A DNA stretch of 64,000 bases, from NCBI RefSeq assembly GCF_002944405.1, contig NZ_CP024308.1, positions 186,001-250,000 on the forward strand, written 5' to 3'. Positions 16,836-26,426 of the stretch are shown here, in pieces. This stretch comes from Sinorhizobium fredii. Lineage in GTDB: Bacteria; Pseudomonadota; Alphaproteobacteria; Rhizobiales; Rhizobiaceae. The notes beneath the pieces are model-generated. The model saw nothing but the letters and a program-made list of their open reading frames with translations, searched no databases and was not told where the DNA came from. The stretch's first letter is position 1. Each line of letters opens with the position of its first letter. A program made the translations under genes and the position numbers.

Positions 16836-18157
16836 ATGCTACGAGTGCTTGCCAACCGCACCTACCGCCACCTGTTCCTCGCCCAGGTGATCGCACTTGT
16901 CGGAACCGGCCTCGCCACCGTCGCACTCGGGCTTCTCGCCTATGATCTGGCGGGGCCGAGGCGGGGGCGGTGCTCGGCATGGCGCTCGCCATTAAGGTGA
17001 TCGCTTATGTCGGCGTCGCGCCCGTGGCCGCCGCCTTCGCCGAACGGCTTCCCCGCCGCGCGATGCTCGTCTGCCTCGACCTCGTCCGTGCCGCGGTAGC
17101 GCTATTGCTGCCGTTCGTCAGCGAGGTCTGGCAGGTCTATGTGCTGATCTTCGTGCTGCAGTCGGCGTCGGCCGCCTTCACGCCAACATTCCAGGCAATC
17201 ATTCCCGACGTGCTGCCGGACGAGAAGGAGTATACGCGGGCGCTTTCGCTGTCGCGGCTCGCTTATGATCTCGAAAGCGTCGCAAGTCCGATGCTGGCAG
17301 CCGCCCTCTTGACCGTCGTCAGCTTCCATAGCCTGTTCGCCGGCACCGTGTTCGGCTTTCTCGCTTCGGCGTCGCTGGTCATCTCGGTCGCTCTGCCGAG
17401 CCCGAAGGCGGCGGAACGGCGCGGCATCTATGATCGGACGACGCGGGGCTTGCGCATGTATCTCGCCACGCCCCGATTGCGTGGTCTGCTCGCGCTGAGC
17501 CTCGCGATCTCGGCGGCCGGATCGATGGTTATCGTCAACACCGTGGTACTCGTCCAGGCCGAGTTTGGGCTTACCCAACATGCTACAGCCATCGCGCTTG
17601 CCGCCTTCGGCGGTGGCTCGATGATCGCCGCGCTGCTGCTGCCGAGAGTTCTCGACAAGACGCCGGATCGCACCGCCATGCTGGCAGGCGCCGCCTTGCT
17701 CGTCGCCGGCCTGTTCATCGGCGTGTTCGTGCCGAGCTTCGCACTGCTGCTGTCGCTGTGGGTGGCCATTGGCTTCGGCTATTCGCTGACGCAGACACCG
17801 TCCGGCCGGCTGCTGCGCCGGTCGTCCCACCCGGAGGATCGGCCGGCGCTTTTTGCGGCGCAATTCGCGCTGTCGCACGCCTGCTGGCTGATCACCTATC
17901 CGCTTGCCGGATGGCTTGGCGCGAGGGTCGGTCTGCCGGCGACTTTCGCCACGCTCGGCGTGATCGCCGCAGCCCCGATCGTCGCTGCGACGCGACTCTG
18001 GCCCGCGCATGATCCCGACGAGATCGAGCACGTCCACGAAGAGCTTGCCGAGGACCATCCCCACCTCGTTGGAGCGACGCGTATCGGCAATGTCCATCGA
18101 CATACTCATGTCTTCGTGATCGACAGCCATCATTCCGACTGGCCCGCCGAACGATGA
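16836..18157 (+). pseudogene. MFS transporter with one frameshift
   Basis: ATG 16836 opens MLRVLANRTYRHLFLAQVIA and LVGTGLATVALGLLAYDLAG, the first helices of an MFS carrier. At about 16950-16958 (GGCGGGGCCGAGG) the frame is lost; restoring one base gives AEAGAVLGMALAIKVIAYVG, and the second frame then runs without break to 18157 with about ten more membrane helices and a His-rich tail (EHVHEELAEDHPH, NVHRHTHVF). The His-rich C-terminus suggests a metal-related cargo. A start at GTG 16970 would give a 395-residue protein lacking the first helices. Its stop overlaps the next start. It could be a real frameshift or a sequencing error. Confidence 0.8.
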
Positions 18158-18412
18158 GCGATCTCAGCATTTACGCGGGGCTGTTCGCCATCGCGCTTGC
18201 CGCGGCTACCATCCTGCCGATGCAGTCGGAGGCAGCGTTGGCAGGCCTGCTGGTCGCCGGCTACTCGCCATGGATGCTCATCGCCACAGCGAGCGTCGGC
18301 AATGTGCTCGGCTCGGTGGTGAACTGGCTGATCGGCCGCGGCATCGAGCGCTTCCGGCACAGACGCTGGTTCCCGGCAAGCGAAGCCGGGCTCGAGCGGA
18401 TCGTCGGCAGGG
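18154..18412 (+). pseudogene. YqaA family membrane protein, N-terminal fragment
   Basis: ATG 18154 overlaps the MFS stop (ATGA). The first ~80 residues, including YAGLFAIALAAATILPMQSE, LAGLLVAGYSPWMLIATASV and GNVLGSVVNWLIGRGIERF, are the N-terminus of a YqaA/DedA-like membrane protein. After WFPASEAGLERI the homology stops: the frame stays open to 18843, but that part is only the wrong-frame reading of the nickel/cobalt exporter fragment that follows. A normal YqaA protein continues with a conserved second half. The gene is therefore truncated by a deletion whose junction lies near 18400. Confidence 0.75.
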
Positions 18413-18931
18413 ATGACCCGCGGTCTCACGGTGTCGATAGCGCTGTCGGTGACGCATGTCACCATGGCAGTGCTCATCGCGCTGTTCTCGTTGCCGCTGG
18501 TCTCGGTCATGCTCGGCAGCGCCGGTTCGGCTCCGCTTCTGGAGGACGTCAGCCGCGGCCTGCTCGGTGCGATCGGTGCCTGGATGCTCTGGAGCGCGCT
18601 GTTCCGCCGGCCGCACTTCCATGGCGAAGGCGAGAGCGTCGCCGTCGGCTTCATGGCCGGTCTCATCCCCTGTCCGCTGACCCTGTTCGTCATGACTTTC
18701 GCCATGTCGCGCGGCGTGCCCGAGGCGGGCATCATGTTCGCGATCGTGATGATGACCGGAGTGGCGCTGACGCTCTCCAGCGTCGCGCTGGCGACGGTGT
18801 TCTTCCGCACGCGCCTCGAGAGGCTGCTTGCCACCAGGCATAACCTCCTCGCGAGGGCGCCGAAAACGGTCGAGGCCGTCGCTGGAGTCATCCTTGTCGC
18901 GGTCGCGCTGCACGAAATCTTCATCCGCTGA
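18413..18931 (+). pseudogene. NicO/RcnA-type nickel-cobalt exporter, C-terminal fragment
   Basis: A 172-residue frame with about five membrane helices: LTVSIALSVTHVTMAVLIAL, GLLGAIGAWMLWSALF, VGFMAGLIPCPLTLFVMTFA, and TGVALTLSSVALATVFFRTR. The GLIPCP-L-LFVM motif and layout are those of the second half of NicO/RcnA exporters, which pump Ni2+ and Co2+ out of the cell. The N-terminal half with the His-x4-Asp metal motif is missing; a YqaA fragment precedes it in another frame. The ATG at 18413 is probably chance. A short protein might still be made, but export function is unlikely. Confidence 0.75.
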
Positions 18932-19060
18932 CCTAAGCGGTTCAACGGCTTGACAGCTCCCGCCAAAGCGCGCAAAAAATCGCACATGGGGTCGCGATCA
19001 CCCCACGAGGCGACAGCCGAAGTATCGCGTCCATTCAGCCGCTCACCCGGAGGACGCGCC

Positions 19061-19882
19061 ATGTCGTCACTTCTCGAAATTTCTCCCGAAAGGCTCGCCC
19101 GCCTGATCGGCACGCCGAAATGCCCTGCGCTCCTCGACGTCCGCATCGACGAGGACTTCGAGGTCGACCCACGCCTGGTGCCGGGATCGGTCCGGCGCAA
19201 CTATCGCAATGCGCAGGACTGGGCTGCGGAGATCGACAGCGACTCTGCCGTCGTGATCTGCCATCGCGGCAAGAAGCTGAGCTATGGTGTTGCCGCCTGG
19301 CTGCGCAACTATGGCATTGCCGCCGAGGTGCTCGAGGGCGGTTTCGAAGCATGGGCAGAGGGCGGCCATCCGGCCGTGCCGGTATCCGCGATACCGGAGC
19401 GGGATGCCAGCGGACGCACTGTCTGGATAACGCGGGCGCGGCCGAAGATCGACCGCATTGCCTGCCCCTGGCTGATCCGCCGTTTTGTCGACCCGCGGGC
19501 GGTTTTCCTGTACGTGTCGCCGCCCGAGGTCGAAATGGTCGGCGAACGTTTCGCCGCAACCCCCTTTGACATCGATGCGCCCATCCGCTGGAGCCACAAG
19601 GGCGAGCTTTGCACCTTCGACGTAATGGTCGAGGAATTCGGTCTTGCGACGGAGCCGCTGCTGCGCCTGGCAATGATCGTGCGCGGCGCGGACACTGCCC
19701 GCCTCGACCTCGCGCCAGAAGCGCCGGGCCTGCTCGCAGCATCGCTGGGCCTGTCGCGGATGTATGCCGACGACCTCGAGCAGCTCGAGGCAGGGATGCA
19801 GCTCTATGACGCGTTCTATCGTTGGTGCCGCGACGCCACCGAGGAAACGCACAACTGGCCGTCGCCGAAAAAGGATGCTTGA
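19061..19882 (+). CDS. Chromate resistance protein, rhodanese domain plus ChrB-type domain
   Basis: A 273-residue two-domain protein. Residues ~1-115 are rhodanese-like (LLDVRIDEDFEVDP, the active loop VICHRGKKLSYG with Cys, EVLEGGFEAW). Residues ~125-270 are the chromate resistance exported-protein/ChrB C-terminal domain with TRARPKIDRIACPWLIRRFV, DPRAVFLYV, GELCTFDVMVEEFGL and LYDAFYRWC. I chose ATG 19061 because CGGAGG lies 7-12 bases upstream. ChrB-like proteins sense chromate or assist ChrA. It is one base before chrA, so the two form an operon. In some rhizobial and actinobacterial ChrA clusters this two-domain form replaces the usual ChrB regulator. Confidence 0.9.
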   Translation: MSSLLEISPERLARLIGTPKCPALLDVRIDEDFEVDPRLVPGSVRRNYRNAQDWAAEIDSDSAVVICHRGKKLSYGVAAWLRNYGIAAEVLEGGFEAWAEGGHPAVPVSAIPERDASGRTVWITRARPKIDRIACPWLIRRFVDPRAVFLYVSPPEVEMVGERFAATPFDIDAPIRWSHKGELCTFDVMVEEFGLATEPLLRLAMIVRGADTARLDLAPEAPGLLAASLGLSRMYADDLEQLEAGMQLYDAFYRWCRDATEETHNWPSPKKDA

Positions 19883-19883
19883 G

Positions 19884-21290
19884 ATGACCGAGATTGCCGA
19901 CAAGGCCGCGCCGGATTCGGCGCGGCAGCCATACAGCCACGGCATCCCATTCAGCGAAGGCGTCCGCGTCTGGCTGAGAGTGGCCGCTCTGAGCTTCGGC
20001 GGCCCGGCCGGGCAGATCGCGGTGATGCATCGCATTCTCGTCGACGAGAAGCGTTGGATCGGCGAGCACCGCTTCCTGCACGCACTGAACTATTGCATGC
20101 TGCTGCCGGGACCGGAAGCGCAGCAGCTCGCCGTCTACATCGGCTGGCTGCTGCACCGAACCGCAGGCGGTCTCGTCGCCGGCACGCTGTTCGTTCTTCC
20201 GGGTTTTCTCGCGATTCTTGGCTTGAGTTACGTCTACGCCGCCTTCGGCAATGTCACCGTCGTCGAAGGTCTGTTCTTTGGCCTGAAGGCGGCGGTGCTT
20301 GCCGTCGTCGTTCAGGCGGTCTTCCGCATCGGCGGCAAGGCGCTCAGGAACCGGCTGATGATCGGCATTGCCGCTGCGGCCTTCATCGCCATCTTCTTCT
20401 TCCGCGTGCCGTTTCCGCTGATCATCCTGGCGGCCGGCATCATTGGCTATGTCGGCGGCCGTTCCGGTTCACCGCTCTTCCGGGTTGGTGGCGGCCACAA
20501 GGCGGGCACCGGTCCGATCCTCAAGGACGAGGATTCGATTCTCGGCGAAGAGACGCCGATCCATGCACGGCCGAACCTCGCCTGGTCGCTACGGGTGTCG
20601 GCGGTGTTCTTTGCGCTCTGGTTCGTGCCCCTGGCGCTGCTGACAGCCTTCCTCGGCGTCGAAAATGTCTTCACCCAGATCGGCATGTTCTTTAGCAAGA
20701 TGGCGGTCGTCACCTTCGGCGGAGCCTATGCAGTGCTTGCCTATGTCGCGCAGCAGGCGGTTGAGCACTACCACTGGCTGAGACCGGGCGAGATGCTCGA
20801 CGGTCTCGGCATGGCCGAGACGACGCCTGGCCCGCTGATCATGGTGGTTCAGTTCGTCGGCTTCATGGGAGCCTACCGGGATCCCGGATCGCTGAACCCG
20901 ATGATGGCGGCGACGCTCGCCGCGATCTTGACGACCTGGGTGACCTTCGTCCCGTGCTTCCTGTGGATCTTCCTCGGCGCGCCATTCATCGAGCGGCTGC
21001 GCAACAACGTGGCGCTCACCGGCGCAATGTCGGCGATCACTGCCGCCGTCGTCGGCGTGATCCTCAACCTTGCCGTCTGGTTCGGCCTGCACACTCTGTT
21101 CTCGGAGGTCGTGGCCTGGAACCTCGGCCGGCTCTCGCTCGACGTGCCTGTGCTGAGCTCGCTGGTCCTGCCGTCCCTCGTGCTGACCGTGGCAGCAGGG
21201 ATTGCAATCTTCCGGTTCCGCGCCTCGGTCATCGCGACGCTGCTGGCCTGCGCGGTCGCCGGGATGATCTGGACGCTGATGATGTCGTAA
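19884..21290 (+). CDS. chrA: Chromate efflux transporter ChrA
   Basis: A 468-residue long-chain CHR transporter with two homologous six-helix halves. Half one shows RVAALSFGGPAGQIAVMHR and LNYCMLLPGPEAQQLAVYIG; half two shows FFSKMAVVTFGGAYAVLAYV and GMAETTPGPLIMVVQFVGF. The FGGP and PGP motifs, one pair per half, are diagnostic. It is an inner-membrane protein that expels CrO4 2- using the proton gradient. ATG 19884 follows the ChrB-like stop by one base; an in-frame ATG at 19875 overlaps that gene. It appears intact, unlike its upstream neighbours. Confidence 0.96.
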   Translation: MTEIADKAAPDSARQPYSHGIPFSEGVRVWLRVAALSFGGPAGQIAVMHRILVDEKRWIGEHRFLHALNYCMLLPGPEAQQLAVYIGWLLHRTAGGLVAGTLFVLPGFLAILGLSYVYAAFGNVTVVEGLFFGLKAAVLAVVVQAVFRIGGKALRNRLMIGIAAAAFIAIFFFRVPFPLIILAAGIIGYVGGRSGSPLFRVGGGHKAGTGPILKDEDSILGEETPIHARPNLAWSLRVSAVFFALWFVPLALLTAFLGVENVFTQIGMFFSKMAVVTFGGAYAVLAYVAQQAVEHYHWLRPGEMLDGLGMAETTPGPLIMVVQFVGFMGAYRDPGSLNPMMAATLAAILTTWVTFVPCFLWIFLGAPFIERLRNNVALTGAMSAITAAVVGVILNLAVWFGLHTLFSEVVAWNLGRLSLDVPVLSSLVLPSLVLTVAAGIAIFRFRASVIATLLACAVAGMIWTLMMS

Positions 21291-21323
21291 CGGCCGAAGC
21301 TGAGCGCAGGAGGGCGCTGGGCA

Positions 21324-22535
21324 ATGGAAGTCGTGAAATCCGTGCACAGCACCCATCCGGCGACCCATCTATTCGGGGCGCGCGCTCTGCGGGATTTCGG
21401 CGACGGCTTTGTCGCTATCCTGTTGCCGGTCTATCTGCTCGCCCTCGGATTTTCGCCGCTGCAGGTCGGCATCATTGCGACGGCATCGCTCTTTGGCTCC
21501 GCGCTGTTGACGATTGCTGTCGGCTTCCTCGGAGCGCGCCACGATCTTCGCCGGCTGCTTCTGGCCGCCGCTAGCCTGATGACGGCCACGGGCGTCGCCA
21601 TGTCCCTGGCGCACGATTACTGGCTGCTGCTGGTGATCGCTTTTGCCGGCACGATCAATCCGTCGGCCGGCAGCGTCAGTGTCTTCGTGCCGCTCGAGCA
21701 TGCGGCGCTCACCCGCGAAGTGAGCGATGCGGAGCGGACGAAGATGTTTGCCCGCTACAGCCTCGTCGGGGCGCTCGCAAGTGCCGCCGGCGCGCTCGCC
21801 GCGGCCCTTCCCGATTTTACAAGCGTTGTGGGAATCGGCCGGCTGACCGCAATCAAGCTGATGTTCGTGCTCTACGCGCTCGTGGGCATTGCTGGCGGCA
21901 TTCTTTATGCCCGCATACCAAAGCGCATCGCCAGCCACGAAACCAAAGCCGCCGCGCTCGGTCCATCGCGCGCCATCGTTTTGAAGCTCGCAGCCCTGTT
22001 CAGCCTCGACGCCTTCGCCGGCGGCTTCGTCGTCCAGTCGCTGCTCGCCTTGTGGCTGTTCGAGCGTTTCGATCTATCGCTTGCGCAAGTCGGAATATTC
22101 TTCTTCTGGTCGGGCGTGCTGTCGGCGTTCTCGTTTCCCGTCGCCGCATGGCTGTCGCGGCATGTCGGCCTCATCAACACCATGGTGTTCACCCACATTC
22201 CGTCGAGCATTGCCCTCCTGCTGGCGGCATTCGCACCGACCTTGCCCCTGGTGCTTGCCCTGCTGCTGATCCGGGCGGCGCTCTCGCAGATGGATGTGCC
22301 GACGCGCTCTTCCTATGTGATGGCCGTTGTCACTGAGGCGGAACGAGCCGCGGCCGCGAGCTTCACATCCGTGCCGCGCAGTCTTGCAGCGGCGGCGAGC
22401 CCTGCCATGGCAGGTGCTCTCTTCGCTGCCTCGTACCGGTCTTGGCCGCTCGTCATCTGCGCCGCGTTGAAGATTGTCTATGACCTTCTATTGTTGCTGC
22501 AGTTCCGGCAGCTCAAACCACCTGAGGAACGGTAG
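21324..22535 (+). CDS. MFS transporter of the chromate cluster
   Basis: A 403-residue major facilitator with about twelve membrane helices. The start HLFGARALRDFGDGFVAILL and the A-loop GARHDLRRLLLAA are typical; the second half has LAQVGIFFFWSGVLSAFSF and ALSQMDVPTRSSYVMAVV, the latter a motif of MFS proteins often found after chrA in rhizobia. It lies 33 bases after chrA on the same strand, so it probably shares its promoter. Its cargo is not known; export of chromate-related or sulfate-like ions or of a stress product is possible. Confidence 0.92.
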   Translation: MEVVKSVHSTHPATHLFGARALRDFGDGFVAILLPVYLLALGFSPLQVGIIATASLFGSALLTIAVGFLGARHDLRRLLLAAASLMTATGVAMSLAHDYWLLLVIAFAGTINPSAGSVSVFVPLEHAALTREVSDAERTKMFARYSLVGALASAAGALAAALPDFTSVVGIGRLTAIKLMFVLYALVGIAGGILYARIPKRIASHETKAAALGPSRAIVLKLAALFSLDAFAGGFVVQSLLALWLFERFDLSLAQVGIFFFWSGVLSAFSFPVAAWLSRHVGLINTMVFTHIPSSIALLLAAFAPTLPLVLALLLIRAALSQMDVPTRSSYVMAVVTEAERAAAASFTSVPRSLAAAASPAMAGALFAASYRSWPLVICAALKIVYDLLLLLQFRQLKPPEER

Positions 22536-22990
22536 ACCATTCGATGGTCAATTCCGTGACACTCGCTTGCCCGAACGAGCGACTGCTTCGGGCCTCGGTT
22601 TTTCAGCGTGGCTATCGGTGGCAGCGTCGGGTTGAAAAGGGTAACCCAGAAGCTTGCATGCACCGGCGACTCTCGAAGGCAGCGGCCGCATCGGCTGTCG
22701 GTCGATCATCTCAGGTGGCTGTTAATCAGCCCTTCACATTTCTCATTGCATGCCAGCATGGCATCCGTTTCGGTATCGCTGTGCTCCCGGTTGAGGATTG
22801 CGCCTCGTGAGCGCTACCTCAAACTGCCGCCGCCGAGGAAGGGTTTGATTGTTCCCGCTCCATCGTCAACTGCCCGGATACAGCCATTTTGCTTGCCGCC
22901 GATCCCGGAACATGCGCTCACTTTTAACAGCCCGATGTTCATTTTCGAATGTCGGGCCAAGATGGCGAGATCAGAGGCGGAGACAAAGAC
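22536..22990. other. Intergenic region, no gene recognised
   Basis: About 450 bases after the MFS stop. It begins with a weak hairpin (GACCAT-tcg-ATGGTC, 22535-22549) that may end transcription. Short open frames are present, but none has a domain or credible start. It probably carries the promoter of the next small operon. Confidence 0.5.
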
Positions 22991-23169
22991 ATGGCCGAGG
23001 GAAACGACTATCCAGGCATGCCGCTATGGATGAAGATCTCCGGGGCTGTTTTCGGTGCACTCATATTGCTGGCGGCGATCGTGATCGCGTTGACATCGGC
23101 GGCCCCCACGGACCAGGCCGCCACATGTCTCGCGACGGCGGAAATCCACCCGCAGGCAGCAACCCATGA
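22991..23169 (+). pseudogene. Small single-helix membrane protein with frameshift
   Basis: ATG 22991 gives MAEGNDYPGMPLWMKISGAV and FGALILLAAIVIALTS, one membrane helix. Relatives then continue with a Gly/His/Pro-rich tail; here that tail (GGPHGPGRHMSRDGGNPPAG) is found one frame over and ends at 23169, overlapping the next ATG as ATGA. The frame is lost at about 23085-23100 by one missing base. The overlap with the next start shows that the second frame is the ancestral one. A 40-70 residue protein of unknown function, found beside copper genes in relatives as far as I can recall. Confidence 0.7.
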
Positions 23170-23690
23170 CGATGCCTCCGGCGCTCCGCAAGTTCACCCT
23201 GGTCGTGCATGTCATCTCCTCGGTCGGCACTCTCGGCGCGGTGGCCTGCTTCCTTGCGCTTGGATTCGTCGGGCTTTGGGGCGTGGATGCTCAGACGACG
23301 CGAAGTCCGTACGTCGCGATGGACGCCGTAGCGCGGCTCGTCATTGTCCCGCTGGTCTTCGCCTCGCTGCTTACCGGACTTGTCCAGGCGTTCGGAACCA
23401 CCTGGGGCCTCTTCCGGCACTACTGGGTGCTCGTAAAGCTTCTCCTGACCATACTGACCGCCGTCGTCCTACTGCTCCGGATGGAGGGAATAAGCCATGT
23501 CGCGGCGGCGGCCATTAGGGGGGCGCTGGCAGACGCCGATCTACTCGGTCTGAGACGCTCACTCGTGGTCCACGCCTCGGGGGGCGTCTTGGTCCTGATC
23601 GTGACGACGGTGCTTTCGATCTACAAGCCGCGCGGATTGACGCGCTACGGCTGGCGCAAACAGCAGGGCCAGATCAGGAATCGGCTGTAG
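23166..23690 (+). CDS. DUF2269-like integral membrane protein
   Basis: A 174-residue inner-membrane protein with four predicted helices: LRKFTLVVHVISSVGTLGAV, IVPLVFASLLTGLVQAF, LVKLLLTILTAVVLLL and HASGGVLVLIVTTVLSIY. The phrases GTTWGLFRHYWVLVKL and YKPRGLTRYGWRK are typical of this predicted membrane family. Its start overlaps the stop of the small membrane gene (ATGA), so the two were made together. His residues in helices 1 and 3-4 could bind heme or metal, but no activity is established. It ends 18 bases before the convergent cytochrome gene. Confidence 0.85.
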   Translation: MTMPPALRKFTLVVHVISSVGTLGAVACFLALGFVGLWGVDAQTTRSPYVAMDAVARLVIVPLVFASLLTGLVQAFGTTWGLFRHYWVLVKLLLTILTAVVLLLRMEGISHVAAAAIRGALADADLLGLRRSLVVHASGGVLVLIVTTVLSIYKPRGLTRYGWRKQQGQIRNRL

Positions 23691-23708
23691 CGAAGCTATT
23701 CGGCAGGG

Positions 23709-24275
23709 TCACTTCTCGTCCTGGACGCGGAACTTGGCGTGACAGGAGGTACAAGTCTGCAGCATCAGGTGAAAGGCATGCTCGGCTGCCATCGACGAGA
23801 CATCCTGCGCCGCCGTGCGTTTCTTGGCGAGCGGCCCGCCCATCAATACGTCGCCGCCTTGCATGCGCATTTCGGGGCTCAGAACGTCTGGATTGCGGTC
23901 TGCTGCCACCGCCAAGGCCGAAGCATACACGCCGAGATCAACGGCCAGCTTGTCGAACGTCTGGCGCTCGGCTGCGATATTGGAACTGGCCTTGGAGCCT
24001 GCAACGACTGGACCGTCAAAGAGCGAGGAAAGCAGCGCCCCGGAATGGGCCTTGACCGTTTCGGCAGCAGCTTTGAAAGCCTTCGCATCATACGGGGACG
24101 TGCCGTTGAACATGGCGCTGATGCTCTTGGCAGCCGCCGCCATCGCCTTCATATCCTGCTGTCTTTCCTGCACGATACTGTCCGACTTGAACCCTTGCGC
24201 GGCCGCCGCAGACATTGCTGCAATCGCCGCCCCTACGAGAACCAGGCCGCATGCCTTCACCATCTTCGGCCCCAT
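23709..24275 (-). CDS. Cytochrome c-prime (class II c-type cytochrome)
   Basis: A 188-residue exported cytochrome. The signal peptide runs to about SAAAAQGF. The four-helix-bundle body contains QERQQDMKAMAAAAKSISAM and ERQTFDKLAVDLGVYASALA, and the heme site CTSCHAKFR lies at the extreme C-terminus, as in cytochromes c'. The 5-coordinate heme of this family binds NO and CO and may protect against NO, or it may shuttle electrons. An ATG four codons in (24263) is an alternative start. It is convergent with the membrane protein gene and divergent from the copper ATPase remnant, whose missing N-terminus borders its promoter. Confidence 0.92.
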   Translation of the reverse strand: MGPKMVKACGLVLVGAAIAAMSAAAAQGFKSDSIVQERQQDMKAMAAAAKSISAMFNGTSPYDAKAFKAAAETVKAHSGALLSSLFDGPVVAGSKASSNIAAERQTFDKLAVDLGVYASALAVAADRNPDVLSPEMRMQGGDVLMGGPLAKKRTAAQDVSSMAAEHAFHLMLQTCTSCHAKFRVQDEK

Positions 24276-24402
24276 AACTATCTTTCAATTGATCGAGGTC
24301 AACGCGAGCCTTGTAAGCGCGCGGCACAGTAATCGCACGGGTTCGAGCGAGATCACGCGAGATTGTTCGTTTTGGGGCGCAGTTCAGACGGAGGCCGAAG
24401 GG

Positions 24403-26426
24403 GTGATTTACACCTGCCCGATGCATCCTCAGGTACGGCAGATCGGGCCCGGCAATTGTCCGATCTGCGGGATGGCGCTCGAACCGGAAGTCGTCACGGC
24501 CGAAACGGGCCCCAGTCCGGAACTCATCGACATGCGGCAGCGATTCTGGATCGGATTGGCGCTGAGCGTCCCCGTGCTCGTCCTTGAGATGGGAGGTCAC
24601 CTCTTCGACCTCCATATGCTGCTCAGTCCTCAGACGTCGAACTGGCTGCAGCTCGTCTTCGCGACTCCTGTCGTGCTCTGGGCGGGCGCGCCTTTCTTCG
24701 AGAGGGCTTGGCGATCCATCGTCACCCGACACCTGAACATGTTCACGCTAATCGCCATGGGAACGGGTGTCGCCTGGGTCTTCAGCGTTGTCGCCACCGT
24801 CTTTCCCGGTCTCTTCCACCGACCTTCCGTTTAGACGCGGGTTCGGTCGCGGTCTATTTCGAGGCGGCCGCCGTCATCACCGTGCTCGTGCTGCTCGGGC
24901 AGGTTCTGGAACTGCGTGCGCGGGAACAGACCGGGGGCGCGATACGGGCGCTTCTGGACCTCGCGCCGAAGACCGCCCGCCGCATCCGCGACGACGGGAC
25001 GCTCGTCGACGGCCGCAGCTCGGTCGATGAATCGATGATCACAGGCGAGTCGATGCCCGTCACCAAGGAGGTGGGTGCCAATCTAATCGGCGGCACGATG
25101 AACAAGACGGGCGGCTTCGTCATGGAAGCCGGAAAAGTGGGGCGCGATACGATGCTGTCGCGGATCGTGCAGATGGTGGCGGAAGCCCAGCGCTCGCGCG
25201 CTCCGATCCAGCGCCTGGCCGACGAGGTCTCGGGCTGGTTCGTTCCCGCTGTCATCGCGATTGCCGTAATCTCCTTCGCCACATGGATGTGGCTCGGCCC
25301 GGAGCCGCGCTTCGCCCATGGCCTCGTCGCCGCTGTCGCTGTCCTGATCATCGCCTGCCCCTGCGCCCTTGGCCTTGCCACGCCGATGTCGATCATGGTC
25401 GGCGTCGGACAGGGTGCACGCGTGGGCGTGCTGATCAAGAACGCCGAAGCACTCGAGCGCTTCGAGAAGGTCGACACGCTGGTGGTCGACAAGACCGGGA
25501 CGCTCACCGAAGGCAAGCCAAAGGTGATATCGGTCGCGACGACGGAGGGACTGGCCGAGAACGAGCTTTTGCGATTGGCGGCGACGTTGGAGCGTGCCAG
25601 CGAACACCCGCTCGCGAGCGCCATCGTCGATGCCGCCACGGAACGTGGCCTGGCACTCGGGAAGGCGGAAGACTTCGATAGTCCGGTCGGCAAAGGCGTC
25701 ACCGGCTCTGTCGAAGGACGCAAGCTGATCATCGGAAGCCACCGAATCATGGAGGATTCCGGAGTCGACGTGTCGGCCCTTGCAAAGGAGGCCGAAGCCC
25801 TGCGCGGCGAAGGAGCCACCGTCATCTTTGTAGCGATGGACGGACGTGTTGTCGGCCTGTTCGCGATTGCCGACCCGATCAAGACGACGACTCCCGACGC
25901 CGTGCAGACGCTGCGGAATGAAGGCGTCCGCGTGGTCATGCTGACTGGAGACAACAGGACCACCGCCAACGCCGTCGCGCGCAGGCTGGGGATCGAGGAG
26001 GTCGAGGCCGAGGTGCTTCCGGATCACAAGAGCGAGATTGTTGCTCGGCTGCGCCAGGAAGGCCGCGTGGTCGCCGTGGCGGGAGACGGTGTCAATGACG
26101 CCCCGGCGCTCGCCGCCGCCGACGTCGGAATCGCCATGGGAACCGGAACGGACGTGGCGATCGAGAGCGCAGGCGTCACGCTGCTCAAGGGCGATCTCCA
26201 GGGAATCGCGCGGGCGCGGCAGCTAAGTCATGCGACGATGAGGAATATCCGGCAGAACCTGTTCTTCGCCTTCATCTACAACGCCGCCGGCGTGCCTGTC
26301 GCCGCGGGCGTGCTCTATCCGGCCTTCGGGCTTCTCCTGTCGCCGATCATCGCCGCCTTGGCGATGGCGCTCTCGTCGGTCAGTGTGATCGGCAACGCGC
26401 TGAGACTGAGGAGTGCGCGGATATGA
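24403..26426 (+). pseudogene. Copper-type P1B ATPase with truncated start, frameshift and internal deletion
   Basis: The N-terminal heavy-metal-binding segment YTCPMHPQVRQIGPGNCPIC and the first membrane helices run to FPGLF in one frame. At about 24823 one C is missing and the frame is lost; [20 protein letters not shown] continues in the next frame to 26426. There, [20 protein letters not shown] joins directly: about 30 residues of the actuator domain normally between these parts are absent. The ion-path [11 protein letters not shown], phosphorylation site [16 protein letters not shown] and GDGVNDAP are intact. No good start codon is seen before 24403. The pump is almost certainly inactive. 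Its stop overlaps the next ATG. Confidence 0.85.

Noticed and set aside
16450..16992. A 180-residue minus-strand open frame before the MFS gene
   Set aside because: No domain, no ribosome site, and it overlaps the MFS start.
18154..18843. Reading the whole frame as one 229-residue YqaA protein
   Set aside because: The second half is the wrong-frame reading of a recognisable nickel-cobalt exporter segment.
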